Of a stretch of DNA of 64,000 bases, positions 12,290 to 24,144 are shown in pieces; position 1 is the first letter of the stretch, and each line of letters starts with the position of its first letter. Where the stretch lies: positions 9,068,202 to 9,132,201 of the forward strand of contig OZ029919.1 of NCBI GenBank assembly GCA_964023275.1. The letters run 5' to 3'. Origin of the DNA: Norana najaformis. Lineage: Eukaryota; Annelida; Clitellata; Crassiclitellata; Hormogastridae. The notes beneath the pieces are model-generated. The model ran no database searches and was not told the origin of the DNA. It saw nothing but the letters and a program-made list of their open reading frames with translations. The translations under genes and the position numbers were made by a program.

Positions 12290-12900
12290 CATAATATGAC
12301 ATGGCATAAAATGACATAACCTAACCTAATACAGCATACATTGCATATCCTAACCTTATAAACATAACGTGACCTAACCTAAGCTCACCTAATATAACAT
12401 AACATGACCTAACTCAGCGCTCCCCAAACTTCTCAGTGTCATGGACCGGCAGGAATTTTCCACTGCAGCAGGACCGGTGTCCAATTTATTAATTATTCCA
12501 CTTTTTCGAGCACCTAAAATTTCTTAAATTCCTAAGATATGTTTTAAAATCGTGTTAAATGCATTTTTAGCCATTTCTATGACTCTATTGCCCTTTAAAA
12601 TGCTAACCTAATAAGTGTTTTTGTTATGACTTTTAAAAATGTAATAGTTCTTTCTAATTTATTTGAGAAATATGGCGGAACCATTTCTTCATTATTCTAT
12701 TTTTTGAAGATGGTTGCGGACCGGCAACTGAGGGCTCGCGGACCAGCACCGATCAGCAGACCACCACTTTGAGAAGCACTGACCTAACTGACTTTGCCTA
12801 ACATAACATAAGATGACCTAACCTAACATGACATAACATGTCTTAGCCTAACACAACATAACATAAAATACTTGAAATTACATTACATAACACTACATTA
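12290..12900. repeat. Degenerate (CCTAACATAA)n tract
   Basis: CCTAAC/CATAACATGAC-type repeats occupy about 12,290-12,414 and 12,782-12,880 and are split by a MITE. Spacing is irregular, so this is a diverged tandem tract. Confidence 0.6.
12415..12781. mobile_element. hAT-type MITE with 8-bp TSD
   Basis: A 367-bp element. The left end is CAGCGCTCCCCAAACTTCTC; the right end, reverse-complemented, is CAGTGCTTCTCAAAGTGGTG, the CAGTGNTTCTCAAA type of terminal inverted repeat known from hAT (Charlie-like) transposons. It is flanked on both sides by the perfect 8-bp duplication ACCTAACT (12407-12414 and 12782-12789), the TSD length of hAT elements. The interior is AT-rich with no open frame, so it is non-autonomous. 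Confidence 0.9.
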
Positions 12901-13225
12901 AATATATCGATTAAATGAAACACATAAGAACAGAAATATTACAGAATAGAAAAGAAACAGAAAAGATTGCGTTCAATAAGCCTACGACAGAATAAAGGAC
13001 GTTGGAGAACAAAATACAATACGATCCAATACGATTCATGTATTGTTCCACAACATTGAGTTTTTACTACACACCATTCACACTTAAAGTGACCAGAAAC
13101 GCACCAGATCGATGTTAAGCGAAAGCCAACACGAAACGAGTTCGACTGAAGCCAACGCTTGATCGACTACACCGCTGACCGTCTCTTTGTAATAACTGGT
13201 CTAGAATTTATGTACATCGACGCAT

Positions 13226-14425
13226 GCATGCATGGCTATGCATAGCATAGGACAAGCTGGTTTTAGGCCAAGAAGAGTCAAGCGGGATCAGATTACAAGC
13301 ATCCGGATCATTCTGGAAAAAGTAAGAGAACGGAACCAGCCATTGTACTTCTGCTTCATTGACTTTACAAAGGCTTTTGACATGGTCCGGCATGATCAGC
13401 TTTGGCTAACCATGCTCGAGATGGGTTTCCCATCTCAAGTATTTCAATTGCTGCAAAATCTATACAGATAATAACGTCAGGACAGAGGGACTCATGTCAA
13501 CATGGTTTCGTGTCAAAAAAGGAGTCAGGCAGGGACGTAATTTCTCTCGTTGTCTATTCAACATCTCTAATCACAGTAAGTGATAAAGAAAGCACTGCAG
13601 GGATTTACAGGAGGATTCAGGATCGGTGAGAAAACCATCAACAATCTCAGATATTCCGATAACATCGTCTCATTAACCACATCAACAAAGGAATTGCAGG
13701 AACTGGTGAGCCATGTTGAACAAGCCGCAAATAAGTATAATATGCTGATAATGCAACAAAGACGAAGTAATGACGAACACTGATGAAATATCGGAGATCA
13801 AAGTGGATGGCGGAGGACTGGAACAGGTGGACTCTTTTATGTACTAAGGGAGTAGAATAATGAAGGACGCGGACTGTGCAGGTGAGGTGAGGTCAAGACT
13901 TGCCATGGGTATGACAGTCATGGTCAAGCTGATAAAGATATGGAAAAACAAGTCAATCAGCATGAAAACCAAGCTGCGATTGATGAAGGCCTTGGTTTGG
14001 TCGGTGGCGACATATGGATGCGAGGCTTGGACGATAAAGAACGATGAAGAGAGACGCATCCAGACTTTCGAGAACAAGTGCATCAGAGAGTTGCTACAAA
14101 TGTCATGGACGAAATGATGACTACTGAACAAGTCTACAAACTGGCAGCAACAGAAAGTGAACTACTTAGTCATATTAAATCTCGTAAGCTACGTTATTTC
14201 GGACATCTGAAGAGACAGCCGCATGATACCATTGAGGGCAATGTGATGACGGGTCTTGTTGAGGGGAACCGAGGCCGTGGAAGACCAAGAATACGCTGGA
14301 TTGACAACGTTATGACATGGATCAACCAGGGGTCAGTTTGCTGGGCCCCACACGAGACAGACGGAGTCGGGCGGCACTGGTCCATTCAGGCAGTCAACCG
14401 TCGCAAAGTGACGATGACGTTTTGA
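13226..14425 (+). pseudogene. Decayed RTE-like non-LTR retrotransposon (reverse transcriptase)
   Basis: Reverse-transcriptase pieces are spread over all three frames: GQAGFRPRRVKRDQI and FIDFTKAFDMVRHDQLW (13,247-13,400), WFRVKKGVRQG (about 13,503-13,535), a catalytic-box remnant NNLRYSDNIVSLTTS in place of the usual YADD (13,638-13,690), DSFMY (about 13,830), and the C-terminal KALVWSVATYGCEAW, SRKLRYFGHLKRQ and RGRGRPRIRWID blocks (13,985-14,310). Frameshifts, an internal deletion and the altered catalytic motif show it is dead. Assignment to the RTE group rests on the C-terminal pattern. Confidence 0.85.
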
Positions 14426-14444
14426 CATGACATGACATGACTAT

Positions 14445-14560
14445 GCAGCATGTATGTATATATGCGTATGTGTATATGTATGTATATACTAGTAAATATG
14501 TATGTATATATGAATATATGTATGTATTTGTGCATGTGTGTATCAGATATAACCTATGTA
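14445..14560. repeat. (TATG)n-rich microsatellite
   Basis: Imperfect TATGTATA repeats directly after the reverse-transcriptase pseudogene; possibly grown from the element's 3' tail. Confidence 0.7.
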
Positions 14561-14719
14561 TGCATGCTTTAGACTTCCAGGCAGTTGGGTCTGAAACGGT
14601 TGACGGAGAAAAGTTAACAGGCATGCAACTCTTTATGTAGCCCCGTGACATACAGGGCTGCATAATTTGCTGAGCTAAAGTTGGCAGTTCGAATCACAAT
14701 ATAAGCTTACAGAGTAATA

Positions 14720-15060
14720 ATAATAATAACCGGAGAACTTCTATTGCGCCAATGTAATGTTTATGGCATCAGTCGATGGTCACTGTGCAAAGTCAAGACC
14801 TCTGTGCATGCCAAATACACGATAAGTCCGGTCGATAGCCAAGAGGGAAATTCGGGAAGACACAGAAATTTCCAGGAAAAGATGTGCTTTTAGTCGAGGT
14901 CTAACGTCCAACACAGACCCTGCCAGATGAAAGAAGGCATGGCCACCAAGAGCTGTTCTCGTCCTCGATACAGTCAGAAGAAGACAGTTAGATGATATGG
15001 CCGAGTAATGACACTTGAACTTACTGGCATCTAAGCTATAGTTCAAATCCATTATCTAAT
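14720..15060. repeat. Interspersed repeat shared with 19.2 kb
   Basis: Shares GGCATCAGTCGATGGTC and the surrounding layout (GCGCC about 20 bp upstream, AAGTCAA downstream) with 19,205-19,330. No coding potential was seen. Confidence 0.5.
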
Positions 15061-15830
15061 ATGTAGGCCTATATCAGCTGCTTATTTGTTTTATATACTA
15101 CAGTACGTGACTTTGTTTAGCTGTATGTATTATATATATTTTCCACCCACTGCAAACTCGTTACGTCTGTCATTGACAATAAATGTGGCTATTCGTCTTA
15201 TTGGAAAAACTATCGGATTTTGTTGGACTCGTGGTTGATTTTGGGCGACGTTTATGAGTACAGAATGGCAGACCTTCTTCCTGATTTTGTGCGCACGAGT
15301 CCGCTTTTGCAGGTCAGAAGCACAAATATATGCAGCTTCGACCTATTAAGACATGCAATATGATAGCAAATATACACATCCTATTAATCCTTTATAATCG
15401 TCGCCATCTAATGAACAGTGGATGCACGCATGCGCGGATAAGTTCTGAGGTGGTGCAACTAAATTGACCGAGCTAAAACAGCGGCGTCGAAATGGAGATT
15501 CATTAGTTGGAGTGGACTTGCGTGTGTATATATACCATGTAATTTTACAACGTATATAGGCTATGTGCCTCATATGCCGTATAGGTTACATATAGACGAA
15601 TAACCTATAGTAAACATATGTACGTGGATAGAGTGAAGGCCCGTGGCGTCTCTTGTCACGATAGCCGTAAGTCCATCATTACAAGGCAACGGCTTCATAT
15701 AATTTTAATGATCAATTCACAAGATGGACGCCTGTATCTTCAAAGACGACGGACTAAGAAGGCAAAGAAGTAGAAGCCGCCAAGATGGATGATTTCCCTC
15801 ACGGCTGCCGCAGACTCTATAGCCTACCAC
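15060..15830. other. Unassigned interval
   Basis: No gene, repeat family or RNA recognised. Confidence 0.4.
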
Positions 15831-15835
15831 CGCCC

Positions 15836-15894
15836 GAGAAGAAGAAGAAGAAGAAGAAGAAGAAGAAGAAAAGGAAGAAGAAGAAGAAGAAGAA

Positions 15895-15939
<45 letters not shown>

Positions 15940-15940
15940 A

Positions 15941-15974
<34 letters not shown>

Positions 15975-16005
15975 AGAAGAGGAGGTGGAAGAAGAAGAAG
16001 ACGAC
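15836..16005. repeat. (GAA)n trinucleotide repeat
   Basis: Long GAA run with AGG/AAG interruptions. It produces poly-K, poly-R and poly-L open frames in three frames, none treated as a gene. Confidence 0.95.
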
Positions 16006-16009
16006 GACT

Positions 16010-19000
16010 ACTAAATCTTGACCGATCGATCAAGATACGTCAACCTGTGAAAAACAGCACCTGTAGTCGGATCATGTCAGTGTATTAAGCACGTTCGTAC
16101 ATCAGCTTATGTGGAATCGCCTCAATATAGGCTACGTTTACGCTCACGGATTTAAACAAAATACGTCTATGATACATTATATATAAATGTAATTTATGCA
16201 AGAGCTTCTGCACATTTTTGAGGTAGGAGAGGGATTCATTGGTCATGGGTGGATCCAAAGGTTTTTTACATGGGAAGTGGGAAAGCTAAAAGGTTGTATT
16301 TAAGGGCAGATTGTGGATTTACCTTCAGAAACTTTTCCGATTTCACTGTCTGTTTCGTCTTTTTCCAGTTTCCAAGGAGTTTCTTAGGCGTAAAATTTTA
16401 CAACGACGGTTTACTCCTAAGTTTAGTAAGCTGCAATTTCTGTTTTGAACGATACTTCTAAACAAGTGAATGAACACGACTGGCGACATGATGCTTTCAT
16501 CCCTTTACGATCTTTGTCACCAAGGATACCGTAGATACTTTTGTACCCGACCATTTAGTTTACCATCGAGGTTTCAACGCTGTTTCGCCTAACTGGAACT
16601 AAATAACACCAACTTGACGTCTTTATGGTGAAATATGTGAGAGGAACAAAGGACTTTTGGCCCAGAGATTTCCAAGTGGGGACCAGGGCCCTTGGCTGGA
16701 TGTGCCGACGCCTATATACATACATATATATATATATAGTGAAGATATATATTTATACTTTCAATATATTGATATCTATATCTGTATAGCGCCACTAGCG
16801 TATCCATGACATCTATGTAATGATTGCATTGTATTGGGGAGTGAGCGTGCTTTTAGAATTGAGATGGGGCCGTATACACAATTGCAGCCGAATACTGCAT
16901 TCCTTTAGAAGACTGACGCGGTATGCTCCTTCGGGGATATGCATTCGATGCATCTGTACACCGACGGAGCCTCCATCGGTCGAACGTTGGCTCTTGTATG
17001 TTTAGATGTGGGCCTATGTGTTGTATTGAATGCAACCCTTACAGAAAGAAACGGCCTGTATATACGTGTGGAGCGCAAAGGACTTTTTCAGGGGACGTGG
17101 ACGGTGGAATATCCAGTTCCATCAAGCGAACTAAGACCATCAGACGCTCTTCATCAAAGAACTTTAAAGGATTTGCCGTGCAAGTGTATCGACTTGCAAG
17201 ATACGCTACCTAGGCTTATATATATAGGCCAAGGTGTGCATCAACGTATACATATGTATATAATTTTAGGGCTACGTAAAGTGTTCACATGCGCATATAT
17301 ATATATATATATAACTTCACAATTCGCTCCATTGATTTTTCCAAAAGGTTACACGCTTGCCCTGTTCTTCTCTATATCTAGATTAGGCCTACATAACTAT
17401 ATATATATGATGCTTACCGTATATTAAGACATAAGAAAATATATATAGTGTAATATATATATACTTGATATACTTATCATTTATGTCGAGTTCTGATCTC
17501 GTTTCAAATTGCTTATCCACCATACGCTGCCTCTCGGTCTTAGTGGGCTGATCTTGTGGATATTGACCTGATTGCGGCTTAGCTTTGGTGCGTTAACGGT
17601 TGATGCCTTATGCATTAGACAACGGTGAGATAGAAAATACTAATTAATAATAATAATAATAATTAGGGGCTGCCTTTTTTCATGTTATGATCTAAACAAT
17701 CGAAGATATATATATATATGTACATATATAGCCTATATATATGTACAGTTATATACCTTTAATTAGATGTGAGCGCTTTGAATGCCTATCCCATCATACA
17801 GGCCAACCGTTATTCGTATTATATTCATAGGTAACAGAGTTTATATAGAGATTTTAGTGATAGACTATATATATTGATATAACTCAATTTAATCGAATTT
17901 GTTTAGATTATAAAATTAGATTCATCTATTCTGTTCTTAGTTAGGAGAAATGGGGCAAATTTAGCAGAGGTCAATTTTTCCATTGGCTGCTTACGTTTTT
18001 ATGGAGGTAAGTTGAAGCAATTCGATTACTCCATCAATGACTAGCCTGATGTAGGTAAGAACGCAATTTAACGAATACAATTATTACATTCAATGTAAAG
18101 TAGGCCTAATCTAGTGACAGGTAAGAAAAAGAAAGTGTACAGTAAGATGAATTGAGGCAAAGTGCAAGATGTAAGTGAGACTAAGTAAAGAAGCAATTTA
18201 CCAATTTACCTCGATTGTGATGCTTTCGATTTGACAATAGTGTTCAAATTTTCACTTGTGATTGTCATGCGCACGACTATAGTGGCAATCACTTTAGCTA
18301 TTAGTTCACATTCCAATGACGCCGTGCACTGCCACATATATGAATTAATTCATATTCTACAGTAACCCATTTATAAAACTAGAGGCGGTAAATAGATCTG
18401 TTAAGGGATAACAGACATGGCTGTACCAGCTAGTGATATACGCGAAAAGCCAAGTGGCAACATGGCGTAACAGAGTGATATTGTTAACTGATGTATACCT
18501 AGTAAAATGTTGCAGCATTATATGATGCATTACAGTAACGTGTCTCATTATACGACAACATGTTATAAACAATAAGTGTGAACAATATGGCTATTCCAGA
18601 TTGCGAGGGAAATAGAGCCTGTAGGCTTACCGCAGTGTAAATATACGTTATTTCAATATATTGATGATTGCTTGTGAGGTTCTAACTAGTGCCTTTGCAA
18701 GGTTTCTAAAGGCGCTGAATAAGTAACAAGATACATACATAGTTTCTTCTAAAAGTGCCAACAGAACTAAAGACCAAATCCTTTTGTTTTGATCGAATGG
18801 CTTTGAGACTGACACTTAAAAAGTATGTAAAGTAGGCTAATTAAACATCTGCTTATTTTTACTTATTTTTCATTACACATGTAGTATGCCAAATGGCAGA
18901 GCTGCAGAAATAAGGAAAACAGTCAGTAAACAACTAAGCTTATAGAACGATTATATGAATAAACCATTATAAATGATTTTTTAAATCAGGGTCGATATTT

Positions 19001-19200
19001 CGAACCACTATACCTACCTCTGATTATTAGTGCACTAACTGTCACAACCTTCAGAGACTCGAGAAAACATTTACAGAAAATTTCATGTTACGAAACTGCA
19101 CACCATACACCGGTGCTTTCCGACTGATTTACACCATCAACACATCGTACATGAACAGACACGCATAATCTATTTAAAAGTTACATTATCTAATCTAATC
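16010..19200. other. AT-rich intergenic DNA
   Basis: Several TATATA tracts (16,715-16,760; 17,215-17,320; 17,395-17,465; 17,690-17,755) and a TATAGCGCC motif near 16,785. Open frames such as 16,939-17,427 show no recognisable domain or codon pattern. No gene supported. Confidence 0.4.
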
Positions 19201-19204
19201 TAAT

Positions 19205-19340
19205 GACTTTTATAGCGCCGTTATCATAATGCCCAAGGCATCAGTCGATGGTCGCTTCAAGTCAAAATCGCATTCCAAAATCATAATCCGTTGGAGAAGC
19301 CGGGTCGAATTCCGATAGATCAGAGAAACCAGAAGTCAGG
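19205..19340. repeat. Interspersed repeat with TATAGCGCC edge
   Basis: Begins at TATAGCGCC (19211-19219) and shares GGCATCAGTCGATGGTC with the repeat at 14.7 kb. It lies just downstream of the first innexin stop codon. Confidence 0.55.
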
Positions 19341-19490
19341 CTACAGTGGGTAAGCAGGTTGAAACAGATGAGTTTTAAGTTTACAGTAGTATAATATGTT
19401 AAATGCCTGCAGAAAATCATATAGACACAAGGCTTGCATATCGTGGCTACTGTAGACTAAGCAGGAACCCTTCCATTAGATCTCCGTTTC

Positions 19491-19716
19491 TCAACTAAGT
19501 GGAAGATTGGCGCCATCTGTTTGCTGTTTGTTCGCGATGTAGTTTTCCCACAGTCCGCATACCAGTTCCGTCGCCTTCTGATCTCCGGAGATCGTGCCGA
19601 CCTTTTGCACGATGAACCATGCGTCTCTAGTGAGGAAGTTCTGAACAAACTGAGACACTTGATTGCTCTGGGCTTCGTTGGCTTTCGCCATGGCCAACAG
19701 CCTGAGACGACAGTAT
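19491..19716 (-). CDS. Innexin A exon 3 (C-terminal)
   Basis: Acceptor CTTTGTAG|ATACTGTCG restores the frame (R-YCRLRLLAMAK). 226 bp to the stop. Only a handful of differences from innexin B exon 3 over about 200 bp. Confidence 0.9.
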
Positions 19717-22700
19717 CTACAAAGATTGCAGTTCATTACTAGCACAAAAGAAATTAATTAGGGTTTCTAACACAACAATTGAATATCTAACGTACATACG
19801 CCTCTAAGCATATTATAACATAGATTTTTTCCGATCATTCTATGGCTATATAAATATATTAAAGATTTTTCTGGATGCTTCGAAATCATGGCGATGCCTA
19901 CCTTTCTTGGTAGAAGAAATTCAGCATTGAAATGACAAAGCGGATGAGACTCCAGATCGATGCTGAAAAGACAAAGATGAGCCAGGTCCACAAAAAGAGA
20001 AACACGATCTCGTACCAAAAGTTCAACGAAAGTGAACAGTAGAAAATATAGCTGTGAACACGTGAGAGCTGCATTATCTTTAATTTGCATAGTATCGAGC
20101 GTGGAAGCAGGTATTTCGTCTCTTCCGGTTCTTCCAAGGCCCCAGAACTCAGTCGGCCCAAGACACCAAGGCCACCTCCAAGAAGAACGTTTATACGAAT
20201 CAATTGAAGAAGACAATTCAAGACGTACAACAATTTGACGGCGATGTAGAATATGAAGGCACAGTTGCCGCTCAGTAGAAGCCAACATCTTTCACCAGTT
20301 GTCGCAAGTTTCCATCTGATCTCGAACTCAACAAGATTTCTGCCGAGGCATTTCGTCATGTACTGCATGTTTTGTGCAGCGCCATCTGGATCGGAACTAT
20401 TCTGTTGACGCTGAATTTCGGAGGATGCAATGTGTCGGATGTTGATCGATCCAGAAATGGACGATGTGAGGTTCCAGAACAGCTTTGGCAAATAGAAGAG
20501 AAAGGCTTGGAAGGCGAGGATAACAGGAATCCATCTATAGTAGGCAGCAGATGGGTTATTTGTGGTTAATACCTCTTCACCAGGTGGAAGCTCATTTACT
20601 GGCTGATAATAGGTGGCTGACATCCAGCACGACTGTAAAATATCAAAACAGTTTTACACTCAATACAACATGAACAAATAAATATTGTAAAGCTAATCGC
20701 CCACGAATGAATGAATCAGTGAATCAGACAACAAAAAACTTAACCAAAAGAACGATTGAGTCAAAAGTTAGCCAGCCAGTTTTAACGAGTCAGTCAGTAA
20801 AGCGACAAGCATTCAATCTTAGTCATTCAGTCATTACGCTAGTCATTCAGCCACTCTATCAATCAGTCACTCTACGTTCAGTCAGTCAGTCAGTCAGTCA
20901 GTCAGTCAGTCAGTCAGTCAGAGAATCAATCAAATTAATCAAATACATTAAATAAATTAGCAAAAACTTTAATGACATATGTTTCCTCAAAAAATGTATT
21001 TAGATTTTAAAGTTCATCTTCTACATGCGTTGGTTTTTTTGTCTACTGATTTGCGATTTACGTGTTTATTTGCTTGTATTTCCTTTCTTTTCTTGCAATC
21101 ATTTCTTCTTTGATTTTCTGCTTATCCTTCGCCAGGTCTGATTCGTTAGGTAAGGTAAAATTAGGTAAGGTAAAGTAAGACAAGAGAAGGTGTAGTAAGG
21201 AACGGTAAAGTAAGACAAGATGAAGTGAGGTAAGACACGGTGAGGTAAGATAAGGCAAAGGCATTGCTCATTTATGACAAGCCCCTATCAACAACAATCC
21301 TGACAGACGTGGTTCTTGCGAAGAAGTAAAGGATCTTTTGAAGTGCGATAACATCCAACACTGCTACACCCGGGTAATCGTTCCTTGCAGATTGCATATA
21401 CAGTGACACAGACATCTGATTCTTTGTGTTGCGAATGAATCCGAGTAGGCTACCATAAGATTCCTTCACTGCGATTCAGTAGGTTTTAGGGTTCAGGGTA
21501 TATCCTTACAAGGAGCTGAATTAAGAAAACATCTTTGTACGTGAATACTCACTAAGTAATATACGGCTTATCTGAGATTCCCTTAGGGCGCTAGACTAAC
21601 TATCTACAATTGTGGTAAGTATGCATATAGTTGAGCAAACAATAACATTGCATATACATACACATACATATATACATATGTGGCCTATACTGGGTACAGG
21701 AGATACCCAGTAGAAGGCAGGAGTTGGACAATAAAATTTCTTAATCGCTCTTTTATTGCACGCGTCAATCATGTATCACATGAGCTAGACCCATATAATT
21801 TCGCCGCGAATTATGACAAGGAGGCGGGTCAGGTCAATTTGGCTCAATATGAGAAGCAGTATTCTGGCCTGACCAAATTTGTCCATTACAAATTAATTTA
21901 GACGGGTGAATCAATCTAACTGTCCGTTCTCAATGACATGTAACAATGTTTAGGATAACGCAGAAGACTGACGAGTTTCTCGTAAAGCGGCGCTATAAAA
22001 TGTCTTATTACAATACAATATCTTACTTAAACTGTATATAGCGCAACTTTATTAATGCACCAATCATCAGCGGATGAAACCGCGGTAAACAACAACCGAG
22101 AATCAGTCCGTTCTAGATTCAGCAAACGAAGCCATCTGTGGGCAGGATTATTTATTTCATGCGTTCGAAATCCAGATCCGCGTTTCGGATTTAATCTTAA
22201 ATTTTTATAGTCTTTGATACACGAGTTAGGCCTATTTCTATTGCTAGATCCGACTGATATATGAAGTAGGATTTGTGAAATTTTTGCAAAGTGAAATTTT
22301 TGCCAAGTGGGTCGATATTTATTATGCCAAATCATAAAAGCCGTAAGTCCCGTGGATGAAATTCTTCTGAGACGGTTACTGTGTAGGGAGCTTGAGCAAG
22401 TCCTTCACTTTCAAGTGCTCGGCGGCGCCATCGATTGATGCCAAGTCATTAAATAGTGGCACTTTATAGATGCAGAAATAAAATTGAATCACATCAAATA
22501 AACTTTTGAGGCAATGCTTTCAACGTAATAAATATACCAAACTTGAAATTTACAAATACTAGTTCAAAATACTAAAGTAAAACCTAAAATAAAAGGCTAA
22601 CCTGTTTTGCAAAAGCAGCTTGTTCGGTGGTGAATTGACTTGGGGAGAAGCACCTAATAGGTTCACTTATCAAAACCCTCACCATTGCCAGAACAGCAAC

Positions 22701-22808
22701 CACCAACAAGATACACACTGTTATTCTACAGTTCAACCGATCAGCAAAGCTGTCTATGCTACTCCCGCCTATGAAAAACTGAATACCCGCTGAAAACACT
22801 TTACTCAT
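19491..22808 (-). CDS. Innexin A (gap-junction channel protein), three exons
   Basis: Innexins are four-pass membrane proteins that assemble as gap junctions or hemichannels in invertebrates. Exons 22,602-22,808, 19,902-20,632 and 19,491-19,716 join in frame to 387 aa, a usual innexin length. Visible: TM1 about residues 29-47 after the conserved DSFADRL; loop-1 cysteine in EPIRC and partner in SCW; the family signature YYRWIP at about 100-105 leading into TM2; CLGRNLVEF in the cytoplasmic loop; LSGNCAFIFYIAVKLLYV (TM3); NFWYEIVFLFLW before TM4; C-terminal helix VGTISGD..ATELV. The second extracellular loop keeps two cysteines (LCKLKI...IFYC) but has lost the usual C-D-x-D-I-R...H-R-Y pattern. 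All splice sites are GT-AG, phases 0 and 2. The start at 22,808 is chosen by alignment with innexin B; an in-frame ATG at 22,844 is the alternative. A tandem paralogue lies upstream. Confidence 0.92.
19902..20632 (-). CDS. Innexin A exon 2
   Basis: Acceptor TTTTACAG|TCGTGCTGG gives SCWMSATYY; donor AAAG|GTAGGC ends phase 2 inside YQER. It carries TM2, the cytoplasmic loop, TM3, extracellular loop 2 and TM4. Its 5' half is near-identical to the innexin B exon; the 3' half is not. Confidence 0.92.
20640..22600. other. Innexin A intron 1
   Basis: Contains a (CAGT)n run (20,873-20,922), GGTAAG-type low-complexity DNA (21,150-21,255) and GGCGCTATA/TATAGCGC motifs near 21,990 and 22,035. No coding exon recognised. 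Confidence 0.6.
20873..20922. repeat. (CAGT)n microsatellite
   Basis: About twelve CAGT units within innexin A intron 1. Confidence 0.9.
22602..22808 (-). CDS. Innexin A exon 1
   Basis: Encodes the N-terminal 69 residues with TM1 and the first loop-1 cysteine. It ends at ...FAKQ with donor CAG|GTTAGC, phase 0. Confidence 0.88.
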
Positions 22809-23291
22809 GATGCCAGACAAATGCAGAGCTCTATGAAAATACAAGTAAACCTAAACTAGAGAAGATATCGTACAAAAATCTCGAAATTCGACGGAAACAG
22901 GATTAATCTGCTATGGCCTAACGCTTGTACTCTTTCACTGGTATACTGCCTGCGTCAACAACCTTCTACTGAATGTTCTGCCTGAATACAGGACATAAGA
23001 TCAAGCTATAAGTCTGTCGTCGCTTGAGGCGGGGCTTGAGAGACACGTGGTAGGAACGATGGAGTGGAATTAGTCATGATAAACTGCAGATCCGTGTAGG
23101 GCCAAACACAAACAATTATCATTCCGAGGGCACCCCTTCTTATCTAGGACAGTGTCCATAACATATTTCCTCAGAACAAAAGCGGTGTATCGGCAAGATT
23201 CACATTTGTCGATTACTGTGAACACTGTAGGCGGCCTGACACTGATAATAATTTGTCATTGTCATGCCGCAATTAATGCTACAGTAGATTA

Positions 23292-23632
23292 AAGATGCTA
23301 AAGGGTCCTTCAAGGATGTAAGCAGAGATGCTAAAGGGTTCTTCAAGGATGTAAGCAGAGATGCTAAAGGGTCCTTCAAGGATGTAGGCAGGGATGCTAA
23401 AGGGTCCTTCAGGATGTAAGCAGAGATGCTAAAGGATTCTTAAAGGATGTAAGCAGAGATGGTAAAGGGTCCTTCAAGGATGTAAGCAGAGATGTTAAGG
23501 GGTCCTTCAGGGATGCAAACAGAGATGCTAAAGGGTCCTTCAAGGATATAAGCAGAGATGCTAAAGGGTCCTTCAAGGATGTAAGCAGAGATGCTAAAGG
23601 GTCCTTCAAGCATCTAAACAGGTCAGACGGCC
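23292..23632. repeat. 33-bp minisatellite, about 10 copies
   Basis: Unit GATGCTAAAGGGTCCTTCAA then GGATGTAAGCAGA, with scattered substitutions and one single-base deletion near 23,411. It lies between the two innexin genes. The minus-strand open frame (LTSLKDPLAS repeats) is a by-product. Confidence 0.92.
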
Positions 23633-23809
23633 TAGTAGGGGTTAAAGGGTCCTTCGTTATAGTACACGTTTTTATATAGCGGTTATGGATATCGACTTTA
23701 AGCTTTAAAACATTTATAATGCGGTATTGGATATGTCTCTCAATGGTGGGTTATAAGGACGTTGCAGTGTAGGCAAGGAGAATCAACAGATAGAATGGTT
23801 CAGACTATA

Positions 23810-24140
23810 AAAGAAGAAGAGTAGTTCCTTTATATAACTCTTAGAGGCAGCCATGGGTTCGAAGTGTTAGCGACTTAATTTTCTTAGCCTCGGACTGCTT
23901 ATTACACTATCAGCGCTGGCCATGCACTTTCATAATATTTATGAGGGTGGGTGGCCAGTCAGTTTTCTCCCCTTCTGATCTGCCCACCGACAGTGTAGGC
24001 CTACTCATTTTTAGCGGACTTTGTTATGGGTGCTAGTGGAACTGAAATCTCGGAGTATTTTTTCTCTTTTTGGTGGGGATTTGAACTCTAATATCTAAGT
24101 TAACAGGCCAGCACGCCAACCACTAGACTGCGATGGGTTG
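23810..24140 (-). mobile_element. tRNA-derived SINE, family D
   Basis: On the minus strand the head reads GTCTAGTGGTTGGCGTGCTG (A-box region), then GAGTTCAAATCCCCACC (B-box and T-stem-like), followed by a body of about 250 bp. The order is that of a tRNA, but the acceptor stem is not preserved. Confidence 0.6.
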
Positions 24141-24144
24141 ATAC

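Noticed and set aside
12290..12900. Telomere-like CCTAA repeats
   Set aside because: Spacing and units are irregular (CATAACATGAC mixtures) and the tract is interstitial and interrupted by a MITE.
13844..14131. Minus-strand open frame over the reverse-transcriptase remnant
   Set aside because: Antisense shadow of the plus-strand element.
15785..16088. Poly-lysine, poly-arginine and poly-leucine open frames
   Set aside because: Translations of a GAA trinucleotide repeat.
20372..20569. Plus-strand open frames over innexin exon 2 (also 27,460-27,672)
   Set aside because: Shadows of the minus-strand innexin exons; they are similar to each other only because the innexins are.
23292..23632. CRISPR-like regular repeats
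   Set aside because: Units abut directly with no unique spacers, and the genome is animal; it is a minisatellite.
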